Shown one piece after another: positions 53,670-62,923 of a DNA stretch of 64,000 bases. How positions within the stretch are numbered: position 1 is the stretch's first letter; the number at the start of each line of letters is the position of its first letter. The position numbers and the translations under genes were made by a program. The stretch comes from Cyanobacteria bacterium OH_CBrB_359. Its GTDB lineage: Bacteria > Cyanobacteriota > Vampirovibrionia > Gastranaerophilales > Gastranaerophilaceae. The stretch is from positions 124,001 through 188,000 of the forward strand of contig JAEZET010000004.1 of NCBI GenBank assembly GCA_023433065.1, read 5' to 3'. The notes below the pieces were generated by a model that worked only from the letters and a program-made list of their open reading frames with translations, did no database searches and had not been told where the DNA came from.

Positions 53670-55331
53670 TCAGCTTACATCTTTAAAGTCTTTGCCGCCT
53701 ACAATTTTGAGTCTTCGGGCAGGGCCTTCACCTATGCTTTCGCTTTCAAGATTGTGCTGCTCTACCAGCTCATGTTGAAGCTTTCTTATTTGCTGATTTT
53801 GAGGTTGCAGTTCTATGTCTTTTTCGCCGGCAAGAATCTTTTGTATAGCATTTTTAGCTTCATCCAGAGCTCTCTCGGCTTCATCATAGTAGCCTTTTAA
53901 GGTATCGGCGGTTTCTGTAATGTGCAGAGCTTCTTTAACAACTTTTTGAACTTGCGACATGGAATTTGAACGCACATAATAAATAGGAAGCCTATAGTCG
54001 TTTGCCACACTGAGGATTTTTGTTCCGCCCTTAGCAAAAGCTTTATGGGCTATTACGATATCAGCGTCTTCAATATTTCTTGTTATCTCTGCATTAAGGT
54101 TAAGACGTTCCAAAACTTTATCAATAACGGTTCTGCTTACAGCATATATATAGATTTTTTTGAAAGGTTTAACTTCATCAACATATTGTTGACGGGAAAA
54201 ACTGAATTTTAGGCTTTGATTTACTTTATTTTGTTTTTCTTCGGGTTTAGGCAGCTCTGTCACATTAGAAGCCATCTGATAATTCTGGTCGACTTTTCTT
54301 ATTTCAGGTCTAATAGGCCAGCCTCTGAGAATATAATCAACTGCTTCAGAGGTATTTTTATAAACTGCCAGAGTATTTCTGTCTATAATTTCTATTACGA
54401 TATCAAAAGTCGGCTGCTTTTCTCTTTCAAGAACAGTTTTTTGCGAGCCTCTTCTTTTGGCCTCATCATCACCCAATGTAACTGAACTTATGCCGCCTAC
54501 AAGATCTGATAATGTAGGGTTTTTAATAAGATTTTCAAGGGTGTTTCCGTGAGCTGTCGCAATAAGCATTACGCCTCTTTCTGCAATTGTTCTTGCAGCC
54601 TGAGCTTCTGCTTCTGTTCCTATTTCATCTACTACAATAACCTCAGGAGTATGGTTTTCGACAGCTTCTATCATTATATCTTTTTGATACTCCGGTTGAG
54701 TAACCTGCATTCTTCTTGCTTTACCTATGGCAGGGTGTGGAGTATCACCGTCTCCGGCGATTTCGTTTGAAGTATCCACTATGACAACCCTTTTTGCAAG
54801 TTCATCAGATACCAGTCTTGAAATTTCTCTTAATTTTGTGGTTTTGCCAACTCCCGGGCGACCCAAAAAGAGTATACTTTTATTTTGAAGCACAAAATCT
54901 TTTATACAGGCAATAGTCCCCGTTACGACACGTCCTATTCTGCAGGTAAGTCCTATTACTTTGCCCTGTCTGTTCTTGATTGCACTTATTCTATGTAAAG
55001 TCCCCGGAATTCCCGAGCGGTTATCGTTTGTAAAAGGCTGAATTTTTGATGTTATATAGTTAATGTCTTTTTCTTCTATATAATCTTGCCCTAAATACTC
55101 TATCTTCCCGTCTGCGTGGCGTATTTCCCCAATTCTGCCTAAATCGAGAACTATCTCTATTACGTCGTCTAAATTATTTTGTTTCAGATAATTGATAATC
55201 TTCGGCGGTAAAATCTCAATTAACCTGTTCAGGTCATTGTGAAATTGTACTTTATCCATATGTCCCTTTCGTTTGGCTGTCGACGATGGGGGATTTTTCT
55301 TGTATCTTCTTTCGAAGAGTTTTGGTATCAC
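53670..55331 (-). CDS. Ycf45-like AAA ATPase with R3H domain
   Basis: 553 residues from GTG at 55331; an ATG at 55259 with AAGGGA upstream is an equally good start. The ATPase has LGRPGVGKTTKLREISRLV and VIVVDEIGTEAEAQAARTIA, related to SpoIIIAA and PilT-like ATPases. The C-terminus is an R3H single-strand-binding domain (RKLQH ... GPARRLKIV). This architecture is conserved in cyanobacteria and plastids (Ycf45) and supports a cyanobacterial affiliation. Role unknown. Confidence 0.85.
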   Translation of the reverse strand: MIPKLFERRYKKNPPSSTAKRKGHMDKVQFHNDLNRLIEILPPKIINYLKQNNLDDVIEIVLDLGRIGEIRHADGKIEYLGQDYIEEKDINYITSKIQPFTNDNRSGIPGTLHRISAIKNRQGKVIGLTCRIGRVVTGTIACIKDFVLQNKSILFLGRPGVGKTTKLREISRLVSDELAKRVVIVDTSNEIAGDGDTPHPAIGKARRMQVTQPEYQKDIMIEAVENHTPEVIVVDEIGTEAEAQAARTIAERGVMLIATAHGNTLENLIKNPTLSDLVGGISSVTLGDDEAKRRGSQKTVLEREKQPTFDIVIEIIDRNTLAVYKNTSEAVDYILRGWPIRPEIRKVDQNYQMASNVTELPKPEEKQNKVNQSLKFSFSRQQYVDEVKPFKKIYIYAVSRTVIDKVLERLNLNAEITRNIEDADIVIAHKAFAKGGTKILSVANDYRLPIYYVRSNSMSQVQKVVKEALHITETADTLKGYYDEAERALDEAKNAIQKILAGEKDIELQPQNQQIRKLQHELVEQHNLESESIGEGPARRLKIVGGKDFKDVS

Positions 55332-55612
55332 TTTCCACTAGTATTATAACATTTTTTTGGCAAATATTCTCTAAATATCATACTATAAGTGTAGTAATGT
55401 TACATATCTTTATAAAAACAAATACCTTTGAATCTCTTACTATAATTGTTTTATAACGATTATTTTAAATATGGCTTGAGTTCAAAAGGATGACTGTATT
55501 TGAAAAATTATATTTATTAAAGGTTACATTTTTTAATAAAATCAGGCAATTACAGCAATTATTTTTTTTAGCTTACTTAGATTTAGTACAATAATAAAAT
55601 CAGGCTGAAATA
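55332..55612. other. Divergent intergenic region
   Basis: 281 bp, AT-rich, between the R3H ATPase and a hypothetical gene. No strong hairpin or repeat is visible; promoters for both directions presumably lie here. Confidence 0.4.
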
Positions 55613-56605
55613 ATGACTAACGCAATCAATTCAATCGCATCAAACATGAGTCTTGTACCTGTTAATGTTCCTCAAACAACAACTTCGGCGACGGCTGAAA
55701 AGACTCAAAAATTTCATTTAAACAAAATGCAGATTTTTGAGACAATTGCTGTAGGTGTGGGAATTATAGCAGTCGGCGGTTTACTCTTTAAAGGAAGAGT
55801 TTCTGCTTCTGACGTTTTGAGACAGGCGGACGATATTAAGCCTGAGTCAACCGTTGTTAAAACACAGATGAGTGAAATCCAAAAAAATTCAAAAAAAATC
55901 TATAAAGAGGCACAGGATGCTTTAAAGGAAGTTAAAGACTTGATTAAAAAGGCTGCGGATAATAATTATGCGGCAGAGAAATCAGGCAAAATCAAAAGAA
56001 TTTTTGAATTTGATGATGTTGATGGTAAAAAAGTTTTAGCGGGAATGAAAGAAGTTGCCGCTAACGGAAAAGTTGTACGTTCAGCTACCATAGAAAATTT
56101 AGAGCCTATTTCTATTGAGGAATTTATTAAAGGAACAAATAAGTCAAAACAAATAACAAAAATCGAAAAATTAACATCAATAGCTATTGATAAAGAATTT
56201 AAAGACGGCGTAGAAACTATTGGAGAAGAATTTAATTTCTTGGGTAATAAATTGGTCCGTTATCAACAAGGCGTATCAAATTCGCCAACAGCTTCTGTTG
56301 CTGAAAAGATTATGGAAGTGACTGATCAAGGTTATGTTATCCAACAAGGTGTGAGTGCTATACAAGACAGGTATTCTGCTCTTAAGGTGTTTAATTTTGA
56401 CGAAGACGGTGTATTTTCAGAGTTTGCAAATAATTATATAATTGATAAAACAGGCAAACGTTATGGCGAAATCTTTGTATTTTCCGATGATTCCAAATTA
56501 ATAAATTATATTCAAAAATGCAAAATTAATGAAAAAGGTGCATTAGCAAGGGTTACCCTATACTTTGATCCTGACGGAAATGTCATCAAACCTCTCAAAA
56601 AGTAG
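55613..56605 (+). CDS. Hypothetical protein with a single membrane segment
   Basis: 330 residues. A Thr/Ser/Asn-rich leader of ~40 residues, a hydrophobic helix at about 43-62 (TIAVGVGIIAVGGLLFKGR), then a Lys-rich helical stretch and a C-terminal domain whose short repeated lengths of YDxxG-like beta strands suggest a repeat fold. Same leader-helix-domain layout as the PHP protein at 221. Function unknown. 3 bp from the convergent protease. Confidence 0.65.
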   Translation: MTNAINSIASNMSLVPVNVPQTTTSATAEKTQKFHLNKMQIFETIAVGVGIIAVGGLLFKGRVSASDVLRQADDIKPESTVVKTQMSEIQKNSKKIYKEAQDALKEVKDLIKKAADNNYAAEKSGKIKRIFEFDDVDGKKVLAGMKEVAANGKVVRSATIENLEPISIEEFIKGTNKSKQITKIEKLTSIAIDKEFKDGVETIGEEFNFLGNKLVRYQQGVSNSPTASVAEKIMEVTDQGYVIQQGVSAIQDRYSALKVFNFDEDGVFSEFANNYIIDKTGKRYGEIFVFSDDSKLINYIQKCKINEKGALARVTLYFDPDGNVIKPLKK

Positions 56606-56608
56606 TAT

Positions 56609-57850
56609 TTATTTGTTATTTTTCATCATATTTTTTAAGAGTTCTTTTGCTTTTTGAAATTGAGGATCTTTGTTGTTCGCATAATCTATTTTTGTAAAGC
56701 TCACATTATAATCAGGTTTAATTCCTGTTTTATAAATATCTTCATTATTGGGCATAAGATATTTTGCTATTGTAAGATTCATTCCCGTTTGATTTGGAAG
56801 CGGAATTACTTTTTGTATGGAATTTTTTCCATATGTGTTTTTTCCTACTAAAATAGCATTGCAGTTGTCTCTCAGAGCTCCTGTTAAAATTTCTGATGAA
56901 CTTGCTGTTCCTTTGTTTATAAGTATTACAATTGGTTTTTTAGGATAAAATGCCATACTTTGAGCATTCATATTGATAACTTGTCCGTTTCTATATACAA
57001 CGCTTACTATTCTGCCCTGATTTACAATCATATTTGCCATAATAATAGAATTATTAAGTAAACCGCCTGCATCTCCTCTTAAATCTAGGATTAAGCCTTT
57101 AGTATTTTTGGTTTTATTAAGGGCAATTTGAAATTCCTGTGGGGCTGAAACCCCCATAAAACTTGTGATTTGGATATACGCATAATTATCCTTTGAGATA
57201 AGATATTTTACGTTTCTCAACTTTATGATGCTTTTATCCATGTCTTTTATAATTTTCTGTCCGTTTCTGCTCACCTGAATTGTGACCGGAGTTTTTTCCG
57301 GCCCCCTGATTCTTTTAACAGCTTCTTCCAAAGATATTCCCTCGGTATTGATACCATTTATACTAACAATAATATCGCCTTCTTTGAGTCCTGCTTTTTG
57401 GGCGGGAGAGTTTTCTATTACGTTAGAAATAACCAGTTTCCCTGCAATTGATATTATATTTATTCCGATTCCTGATATTTTTGAATCAATTATAGTGTTT
57501 TGGTTTTCAAATTCAGGTATGTTCATAAATCTCGAATAAGGGTCATCAAGACTCTGAAGCATTGTATTTATTGCCACATAAACATCTTCGTTTGTTTTTA
57601 TATAAGGTAAATAGCGTTTCTTCCATTTATTCCAGTCTTGACCGTTCATCTCGGGATCTATGTATTCGTCCCTGATTTTTCTCCAGGCCATTATGTAAAG
57701 CCTTTTGGGTTCAACAGTAGTTTTTGTTATTAATCTTTGGGTTTTTAAACTGACTGCATTATTTACTTCATATGGCATTAGCATAACAATAGAAATTACT
57801 GCAACAGTAATTAATGCGATAAATATATAGTATAAAGTACTTTTTTTCAT
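56609..57850 (-). CDS. S41 C-terminal processing peptidase (CtpA-like)
   Basis: 413 residues. N-terminal membrane anchor or signal (about 7-26), PDZ domain around 110-205 (GLKEGDIIVSINGINTEGIS), then the peptidase with the catalytic Ser in NKGTASSSEILTGAL and Lys in GKNTYGKNSIQ. It works outside the cytoplasmic membrane, trimming or degrading proteins by their C-termini. Confidence 0.93.
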   Translation of the reverse strand: MKKSTLYYIFIALITVAVISIVMLMPYEVNNAVSLKTQRLITKTTVEPKRLYIMAWRKIRDEYIDPEMNGQDWNKWKKRYLPYIKTNEDVYVAINTMLQSLDDPYSRFMNIPEFENQNTIIDSKISGIGINIISIAGKLVISNVIENSPAQKAGLKEGDIIVSINGINTEGISLEEAVKRIRGPEKTPVTIQVSRNGQKIIKDMDKSIIKLRNVKYLISKDNYAYIQITSFMGVSAPQEFQIALNKTKNTKGLILDLRGDAGGLLNNSIIMANMIVNQGRIVSVVYRNGQVINMNAQSMAFYPKKPIVILINKGTASSSEILTGALRDNCNAILVGKNTYGKNSIQKVIPLPNQTGMNLTIAKYLMPNNEDIYKTGIKPDYNVSFTKIDYANNKDPQFQKAKELLKNMMKNNK

Positions 57851-58007
57851 ATAAATGAAGAATAGATCCTAATTATAAATTTTATCTAATTATAGAATAA
57901 AATTTAAAGAATTGTATATTCCATAGTTATTTATAAAAGTAAATTTTCAATGACTTTCTGTTTTTATATATATAGATTTTTGTATAAAAAAGTTGTATTA
58001 TTATTTT

Positions 58008-58184
58008 ATGGACGAAAATAAGACTATCATTGATATTACGAGGCATATTTCCCCTGCCGGAGACAAGGAGCAGGTTAATCCGCCTGTGAGGTCTTTGCAT
58101 ACAAATCCGATTTTTAAAAAGCTTTTAGTATTGTATAATAAGGATACTAAAGGTAAATTTACGATTAAAGATTTGTTCAGGTAA
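58008..58184 (+). CDS. Small hypothetical protein
   Basis: 58 residues from the ATG at 58008; a TTG five codons earlier has no ribosome site either. Basic C-terminal half with KGKFTIKDLFR. Its stop codon shares one base with the next start, so the two are likely co-translated. Function unknown. Confidence 0.5.
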   Translation: MDENKTIIDITRHISPAGDKEQVNPPVRSLHTNPIFKKLLVLYNKDTKGKFTIKDLFR

Positions 58185-58681
58185 TGTTTTATTTTAAAAA
58201 TAGAGTTTTTTTTGCTTTGACTAAAAATCAAAAGTCTTCACTTTTAACGTTTTTAAGGAATTTTGTTAAGAAGAATTCTTCTCTTTCAAAAGATGAAATT
58301 GTTAATCTTTTTATTGAGGAAGAAATTTATTACAATGAGGTTAAAAATCCGCATTTTGAATGGATTATATCCCTATTTGACGATGATAATTTCATAAAAG
58401 AAATTAATCTTGTTGTAGGGGCATATTTAAAACAAATTGAAGAAAAAAATAGGCAGAAACCTTATCTGGAAAAGCAAAAACAGTATTTAAAAGAACAAAG
58501 AAAAAAAGCTCAGGACTTTAAGCTTTCAAAAGAGCCCGCAACAGAAAAACAACTAAAATATTATAAAATGCTTTGTGAGCGCTACAACTTGCCTTTAAAG
58601 CCGGGTAAGGAATCTTCAAGGCTTGATTTAAAAAACAAGATTGGTAAGATATTAGAGGAATATTCCAAGAAGTTTGTCTGA
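58184..58681 (+). CDS. Hypothetical protein with a C-terminal ATEKQLKYYKMLC motif
   Basis: 165 residues, Lys-rich, mostly helical. The last ~45 residues (ATEKQLKYYKMLCERYNL) resemble a short domain found at the ends of assorted phage and bacterial proteins. It directly precedes prmC, with stop and start adjacent. Function unknown. Confidence 0.6.
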   Translation: MFYFKNRVFFALTKNQKSSLLTFLRNFVKKNSSLSKDEIVNLFIEEEIYYNEVKNPHFEWIISLFDDDNFIKEINLVVGAYLKQIEEKNRQKPYLEKQKQYLKEQRKKAQDFKLSKEPATEKQLKYYKMLCERYNLPLKPGKESSRLDLKNKIGKILEEYSKKFV

Positions 58682-59521
58682 ATGAAAAGAAGAGAATTTA
58701 CAGATTATCTTAAGAATAACGGTTTCAGCTATGATGAGGCAGTGAGCGAAGTCGATTTTGCTATTGAAATTTTAACGTCATTTAGTCCTTCAGATTTTAT
58801 AAAAAATATAGAACTCAGCGATAATGAGTACAATATTGTTCGTTATGCCATTAAACAGAGGGTTTTGACTAAAAAACCCATCCAGCAGATTGTCGGGCAG
58901 GCTTTTTTCATGGGTAACAGGTATTTTGTTAATGAATACACGCTTATTCCCAGACCCGAGAGTGAGATTATTATTGAGGAGTGTTTTAAGAAAATTGCCG
59001 GTAAAAGTAACGGTAGAGTTCTTGATATAGGAACAGGCTCAGGGTGTTTGGCAATTGAAATAGCTAGAAATCCTGCCGCACAAGACATATTCGCTGTAGA
59101 TATTTGTAAAAATGCTCTTGATATTGCTCAAAAAAATGCTGTTTATCATAATGTCGGGCATAAAATAAAATTTATACACTCTGATTTATTTTCTAAAATT
59201 GATGAAAAATTTGATATTATAGTGTCGAATCCACCTTATATACCTTTAAAAGAAAAACAGGGACTTCAGCCTGAAGTCAGGGATTTTGAGCCTGAGGGAG
59301 CCCTTTTTACAATTGATGATGAAGGCGTTGAATTCTATGAAAAAATAATTATGCAATCTGCTGGATATCTTAATAGAGGCGGATTTATTATATTTGAACT
59401 TGGCATAAATCAATCTGATATTGTTAAAAAATTGTTTGAAAAAAATGGATTTAAAAACATTGAAATCATAAAAGATTTGAACCTGATTGACAGGATAATA
59501 ATTGCTCAAATAAAAAGTTAA
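58682..59521 (+). CDS. prmC: Release factor glutamine methyltransferase
   Basis: 279 residues. IPRPESE near 91-97, SAM-binding DIGTGSGCLAIEIA, and the glutamine-binding NPPYIP motif. It methylates the GGQ glutamine of peptide release factors. Third gene of a tight operon with two unknown small genes. Confidence 0.94.
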   Translation: MKRREFTDYLKNNGFSYDEAVSEVDFAIEILTSFSPSDFIKNIELSDNEYNIVRYAIKQRVLTKKPIQQIVGQAFFMGNRYFVNEYTLIPRPESEIIIEECFKKIAGKSNGRVLDIGTGSGCLAIEIARNPAAQDIFAVDICKNALDIAQKNAVYHNVGHKIKFIHSDLFSKIDEKFDIIVSNPPYIPLKEKQGLQPEVRDFEPEGALFTIDDEGVEFYEKIIMQSAGYLNRGGFIIFELGINQSDIVKKLFEKNGFKNIEIIKDLNLIDRIIIAQIKS

Positions 59522-59617
59522 TTTTTTATTAATTAAAGCTATTTTATTAACCTCTTGTGCTAATATTCTTTTGGGTTGGAAGAATAAGAATAGCTTAATA
59601 AAAGAAAGAGGTAAAAG

Positions 59618-60166
59618 ATGACTAAATTTGTATGTACAGTGTGTGGTTATGTGCATGAAGGAAACACTCCACCCGAAAAATGTCCTATTTGCGGTGCTTT
59701 AGCGGATAAATTTGTAAAACAGGAAACTGCCTCAGGAGAAAGAGTCTGGGCAGATGAGCATAAAATAGGTGTTGCGCAAGGGCTCGATGAACAGGTCGTT
59801 CAAGGATTAAAAGACCATTTTGCAGGAGAATGTACAGAAGTAGGTATGTATCTTGCAATGTCAAGACAGGCTGATAGAGAAGGGTTACCTGAGATAGCAG
59901 AAGCTTATAAAAGAATTGCTTTTGAAGAAGCGGAACATGCTTCAAAATTTGCTGAATTATTAGGTGAAGTGGTTACTTCAACTACGTTAAAAAATCTTGA
60001 GATGAGAGTTGAAGCGGAACATGGCGCTTGCCAGAGCAAGCTTGATATTGCAAAAAGAGCCAAAGAACTCGGCTATGACGCAATCCATGATACAGTTCAT
60101 GAAATGTGCAAAGATGAAGCAAGACATGGAAAAGTTTTTGCAGGATTATTGAAAAGATATTTTTAA
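59618..60166 (+). CDS. Rubrerythrin with N-terminal rubredoxin domain (reverse rubrerythrin)
   Basis: 182 residues. The rubredoxin Cys pairs are first (C6/C9 and C22/C25), followed by a ferritin-like four-helix domain with EAEHASK and DEARHGK diiron ligands. Classical rubrerythrin has the opposite order. It detoxifies peroxide using reduced rubredoxin or ferredoxin in anaerobes. AGAGG lies 7 bp before the ATG; it has its own terminator. Confidence 0.92.
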   Translation: MTKFVCTVCGYVHEGNTPPEKCPICGALADKFVKQETASGERVWADEHKIGVAQGLDEQVVQGLKDHFAGECTEVGMYLAMSRQADREGLPEIAEAYKRIAFEEAEHASKFAELLGEVVTSTTLKNLEMRVEAEHGACQSKLDIAKRAKELGYDAIHDTVHEMCKDEARHGKVFAGLLKRYF

Positions 60167-60185
60167 TTAAATTTATATAATGATT

Positions 60186-60216
60186 AAAAGGCTTCTTGAA
60201 AAGGAAGCCTTTTTTC
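60186..60216 (+). terminator. Rubrerythrin terminator
   Basis: AAAGGCTTC (60187-60195) pairs with GAAGCCTTT (60204-60212), followed by T. Confidence 0.85.
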
Positions 60217-60235
60217 TAGTTATTATGTTTCGGGA

Positions 60236-60499
60236 TTATGCTGATGTACTGTATCTTACGCCTGGATTTTTTGCATTATATAAGTTTTCGCTGATATGAG
60301 CTTGTTTTGTTGTTTCGGCTTTTGGCTTAACAAACAGAGATTTAATCTTACGTATTAATATTTGTACTAAGCCCTCATTAGAATTTTTCTCAACAGGAGC
60401 TTTCGCAAGAGGTCTTTTTATCATTTTTTCCTGGAGTCCTACTGTTTTTTTAACCGGGATGTTACGGGTAGGAAAACTTATTATAGCTGATGTTGACAT
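60236..60499 (-). CDS. Small hypothetical protein
   Basis: 87 residues. I start at the ATG at 60499, with AAGGAAGG 6 bp upstream, rather than at the TTG 11 codons earlier. Basic, with ISFPTRNIPVKK near the N-terminus and a central amphipathic helix. No family recognised. Confidence 0.5.
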   Translation of the reverse strand: MSTSAIISFPTRNIPVKKTVGLQEKMIKRPLAKAPVEKNSNEGLVQILIRKIKSLFVKPKAETTKQAHISENLYNAKNPGVRYSTSA

Positions 60500-60657
60500 G
60501 TCTAACCTTCCTTTTGATAATTTTCCACTCAAGTAATACTAATAAAACATGAAGGCATCAAAAATTTACTTTAAATATACAAATGTTACGAAATTGTATA
60601 AAAAACTGTTTAAATCCTGTTGACTTAAAAAATTTATTTAGTAACATGAAATCCTGA

Positions 60658-60730
60658 GGGCGTTTAGCTCAGTTGGTAGAGCGCCTCCCTTACAAGGAGG
60701 ATGTCGGGAGTTCGAGTCTCTCAACGCCCA
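60658..60730 (+). tRNA. tRNA-Val (TAC)
   Basis: 73-nt cloverleaf: acceptor GGGCGTT/AACGCCC, anticodon stem CCTCC/GGAGG with loop CTTACAA and anticodon TAC, T-arm with GTTCGAGTC. Discriminator A; CCA is not encoded. The next gene starts 22 bp later. Confidence 0.97.
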
Positions 60731-60752
60731 GATTTTTTGGGGATTTTTCTTT

Positions 60753-61694
60753 ATGAAAAATTTAAGTAATTTGATTGTAGCATTTGCACTGGCTGTTTTT
60801 ATCTTCCTGTTTCATAATTTACCGTCTAATTCTGTAACTTTGAAATTTGTACAGCTATCAGATATTCATTATTCTAAAACCAGAAACGATACAAGCTTCA
60901 AGATGCTTTCGGATTCCAAAGATTTGCTTCAAGACGCCGTTTCACAAATAAACAAGCTTAATAATGTTGACTTTGTTATGGTTACAGGGGATGGAATTGA
61001 CTCGCCTTCAAAAAATGATGCTAAGGAACTTTTCTCAATGTTAAATGAAATGAAGTTCCCGTGGTATTTTTCTTTAGGCAATCATGACACTACAACAAGC
61101 GGATATTTGAAAAAAGATAAGCTGGTAGAACTTTTGAAAGAGTGTAATCAATCTTATGTCTTTGATGAGGCATATTATTCTTTTGTTCCTAAAAAAGGCT
61201 TTAAAGTCATTGTTATTGACGGAGCTAAAAACAGAGGAATTTCTATGAATGGAAATATCCCGGAAGAGCAGTTAAAATGGCTCGATGAAGAATTGAAAAA
61301 CTCTAAAAAAGATGTTGTATTAATATTTTTGCATTTTCCTCTTTTAGAACCGTTTCCATCTTCTCACCATAGAATTTTGAATGCTGACGAATTTTATGCG
61401 GTACTTGATAAATATAAAAACCCGATAGCGCTTTTTACGGGGCATTACCATACAACTAAAATAACAAAAAACGGTAATATTTTACATGTTTCTTCTCCTG
61501 CTCTTGTAACTTATCCAAATGCATTCAGAGTGGTTTCTGTTACTAATTACAGGAAAAAAGTGATTTTTGATTTCTACTTTTATGAAACAGGGTTGAAAAA
61601 AGTTCAGGAAAAAGCAAGATTAATGACCTTCGGAAGCTCAAGTTATGCGGGAAGAGATTCTGACCGTACAACAACTGTTGTTATAGACAAATAA
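60753..61694 (+). CDS. Exported calcineurin-like metallophosphoesterase
   Basis: 313 residues with an N-terminal signal or anchor (about 5-25). Metal motifs: SDIHY, GDGID, GNHD, HFPL and GHYH, the full set. It hydrolyses phosphoesters outside the cytoplasm; the substrate is unknown. Probably shares a transcript with the tRNA 22 bp upstream. Confidence 0.9.
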   Translation: MKNLSNLIVAFALAVFIFLFHNLPSNSVTLKFVQLSDIHYSKTRNDTSFKMLSDSKDLLQDAVSQINKLNNVDFVMVTGDGIDSPSKNDAKELFSMLNEMKFPWYFSLGNHDTTTSGYLKKDKLVELLKECNQSYVFDEAYYSFVPKKGFKVIVIDGAKNRGISMNGNIPEEQLKWLDEELKNSKKDVVLIFLHFPLLEPFPSSHHRILNADEFYAVLDKYKNPIALFTGHYHTTKITKNGNILHVSSPALVTYPNAFRVVSVTNYRKKVIFDFYFYETGLKKVQEKARLMTFGSSSYAGRDSDRTTTVVIDK

Positions 61695-61750
61695 ACTTAA
61701 ATAAAGTAGATTATTATTAGTTTTTAATTTGTAAAAGATCGGTGTAAGAG

Positions 61751-62785
61751 TTGAATTTTAATTTTTTCAGTAAGTTTTTTAAGAAAAAATTTATATGCAA
61801 TGGAGGATTTTCTCAGGTATATATTTACCCTGACGGTAGGGTATTTACTTGTCCTGATTGCATGATGTCTATGGATGCTCAAATCGGTAATTTATACGAG
61901 CAACCGTTTGAAGATATTTGGAACTCTCAAAAAGCGATCCAGATAAGGAAACAAATCTTAAAATCCAGGTATCCTTATTGCAAATTACCTTTTTGTATTT
62001 CAGGTTCGAATTATAATTTCAGGTTAATTCCCAGGAAAAATGTTTCTTACAGTCCGGTTCAGAAATCGTATCCTAAAATGGTGTCTATAGGCCCTGACTC
62101 AGAATGTAATTTAAATTGTATTATGTGTAGACCCTCTCTTTCACGCTTGAGTGATGAAGAACTGGAAATCCATAATAAACGCATAGATGACTTGTATTTA
62201 CCTATTTTAAAGGATGCAGAAGAGTTGACTCTAAGTTCAACAGGAGATCCATTTGCCAGCAGAAATACCAGAATGCTTATGAAAAAAGCGGCAGAAATAT
62301 ATCCTGATTTGAAATTTAATTTAATTACAAACGGACTTTTATGTAATCGTTTTAATTGTGACGATGTGGGAATAACTGAGAGGCTTTCAAGAGTTATGGT
62401 ATCTATTCATGCCGCCACTGAAGAAACTTATAATACGGTTGTTAAAAACGGTGATTTCCCTAAATTAATTGAGAATCTAAAGTGGCTTAGTCAAATGGTT
62501 GGTGAAGGAAAAATTAAAGAATTATTTTTCGCTTTTGTGGTATCTGCAAAAAATTATAAAGATATCCCGGCATTTATTGAATTCGCAAAGAAAAACAATG
62601 CAAAAGCTCTATTTTGGGGATGTATAGATTGGGGCGGAAATTTAGATAACTATGATGAACCTTTGGATATAATTATGCCAGAGCATCCTAAATATAATGA
62701 ATTTGTCGAATTTTTGGCATTGCAGAATTTTGCTGATAAGAATGCATATTTTTCTTTTCCTATAAAAAGGTTGCTAAAAAAATAA
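61751..62785 (+). CDS. Radical SAM protein with SPASM-like cluster domain at the N-terminus
   Basis: 344 residues from a TTG start with no strong ribosome site. The radical SAM CxxxCxxC is C119, C123 and C126 (CNLNCIMC). Before it, residues 16-82 look like a SPASM/twitch domain: C16, then YIYPDGRVFTCPDC, IGNLYEQPFEDIW and two Cys near 77-82. SPASM usually follows the radical SAM barrel. Such enzymes modify peptides or small molecules; no peptide substrate gene is evident nearby. Confidence 0.82.
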   Translation: MNFNFFSKFFKKKFICNGGFSQVYIYPDGRVFTCPDCMMSMDAQIGNLYEQPFEDIWNSQKAIQIRKQILKSRYPYCKLPFCISGSNYNFRLIPRKNVSYSPVQKSYPKMVSIGPDSECNLNCIMCRPSLSRLSDEELEIHNKRIDDLYLPILKDAEELTLSSTGDPFASRNTRMLMKKAAEIYPDLKFNLITNGLLCNRFNCDDVGITERLSRVMVSIHAATEETYNTVVKNGDFPKLIENLKWLSQMVGEGKIKELFFAFVVSAKNYKDIPAFIEFAKKNNAKALFWGCIDWGGNLDNYDEPLDIIMPEHPKYNEFVEFLALQNFADKNAYFSFPIKRLLKK

Positions 62786-62923
62786 ACATTTTTGCTGTTT
62801 GTACATTGCTAAAAAATACCGGTTTAAAATTGTTTTTCAAGCCGGTATTGTTATGGACAAATAATTTTAAATAAAGTATTATTGAGCTGTAATTTTAGTT
62901 TTTAAACGGTTAGGTGTCAGTAT

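Noticed and set aside
60658..60730. tRNA-Val as an integration site
   Set aside because: No repeat of its 3' end is found downstream, and ordinary genes follow directly.
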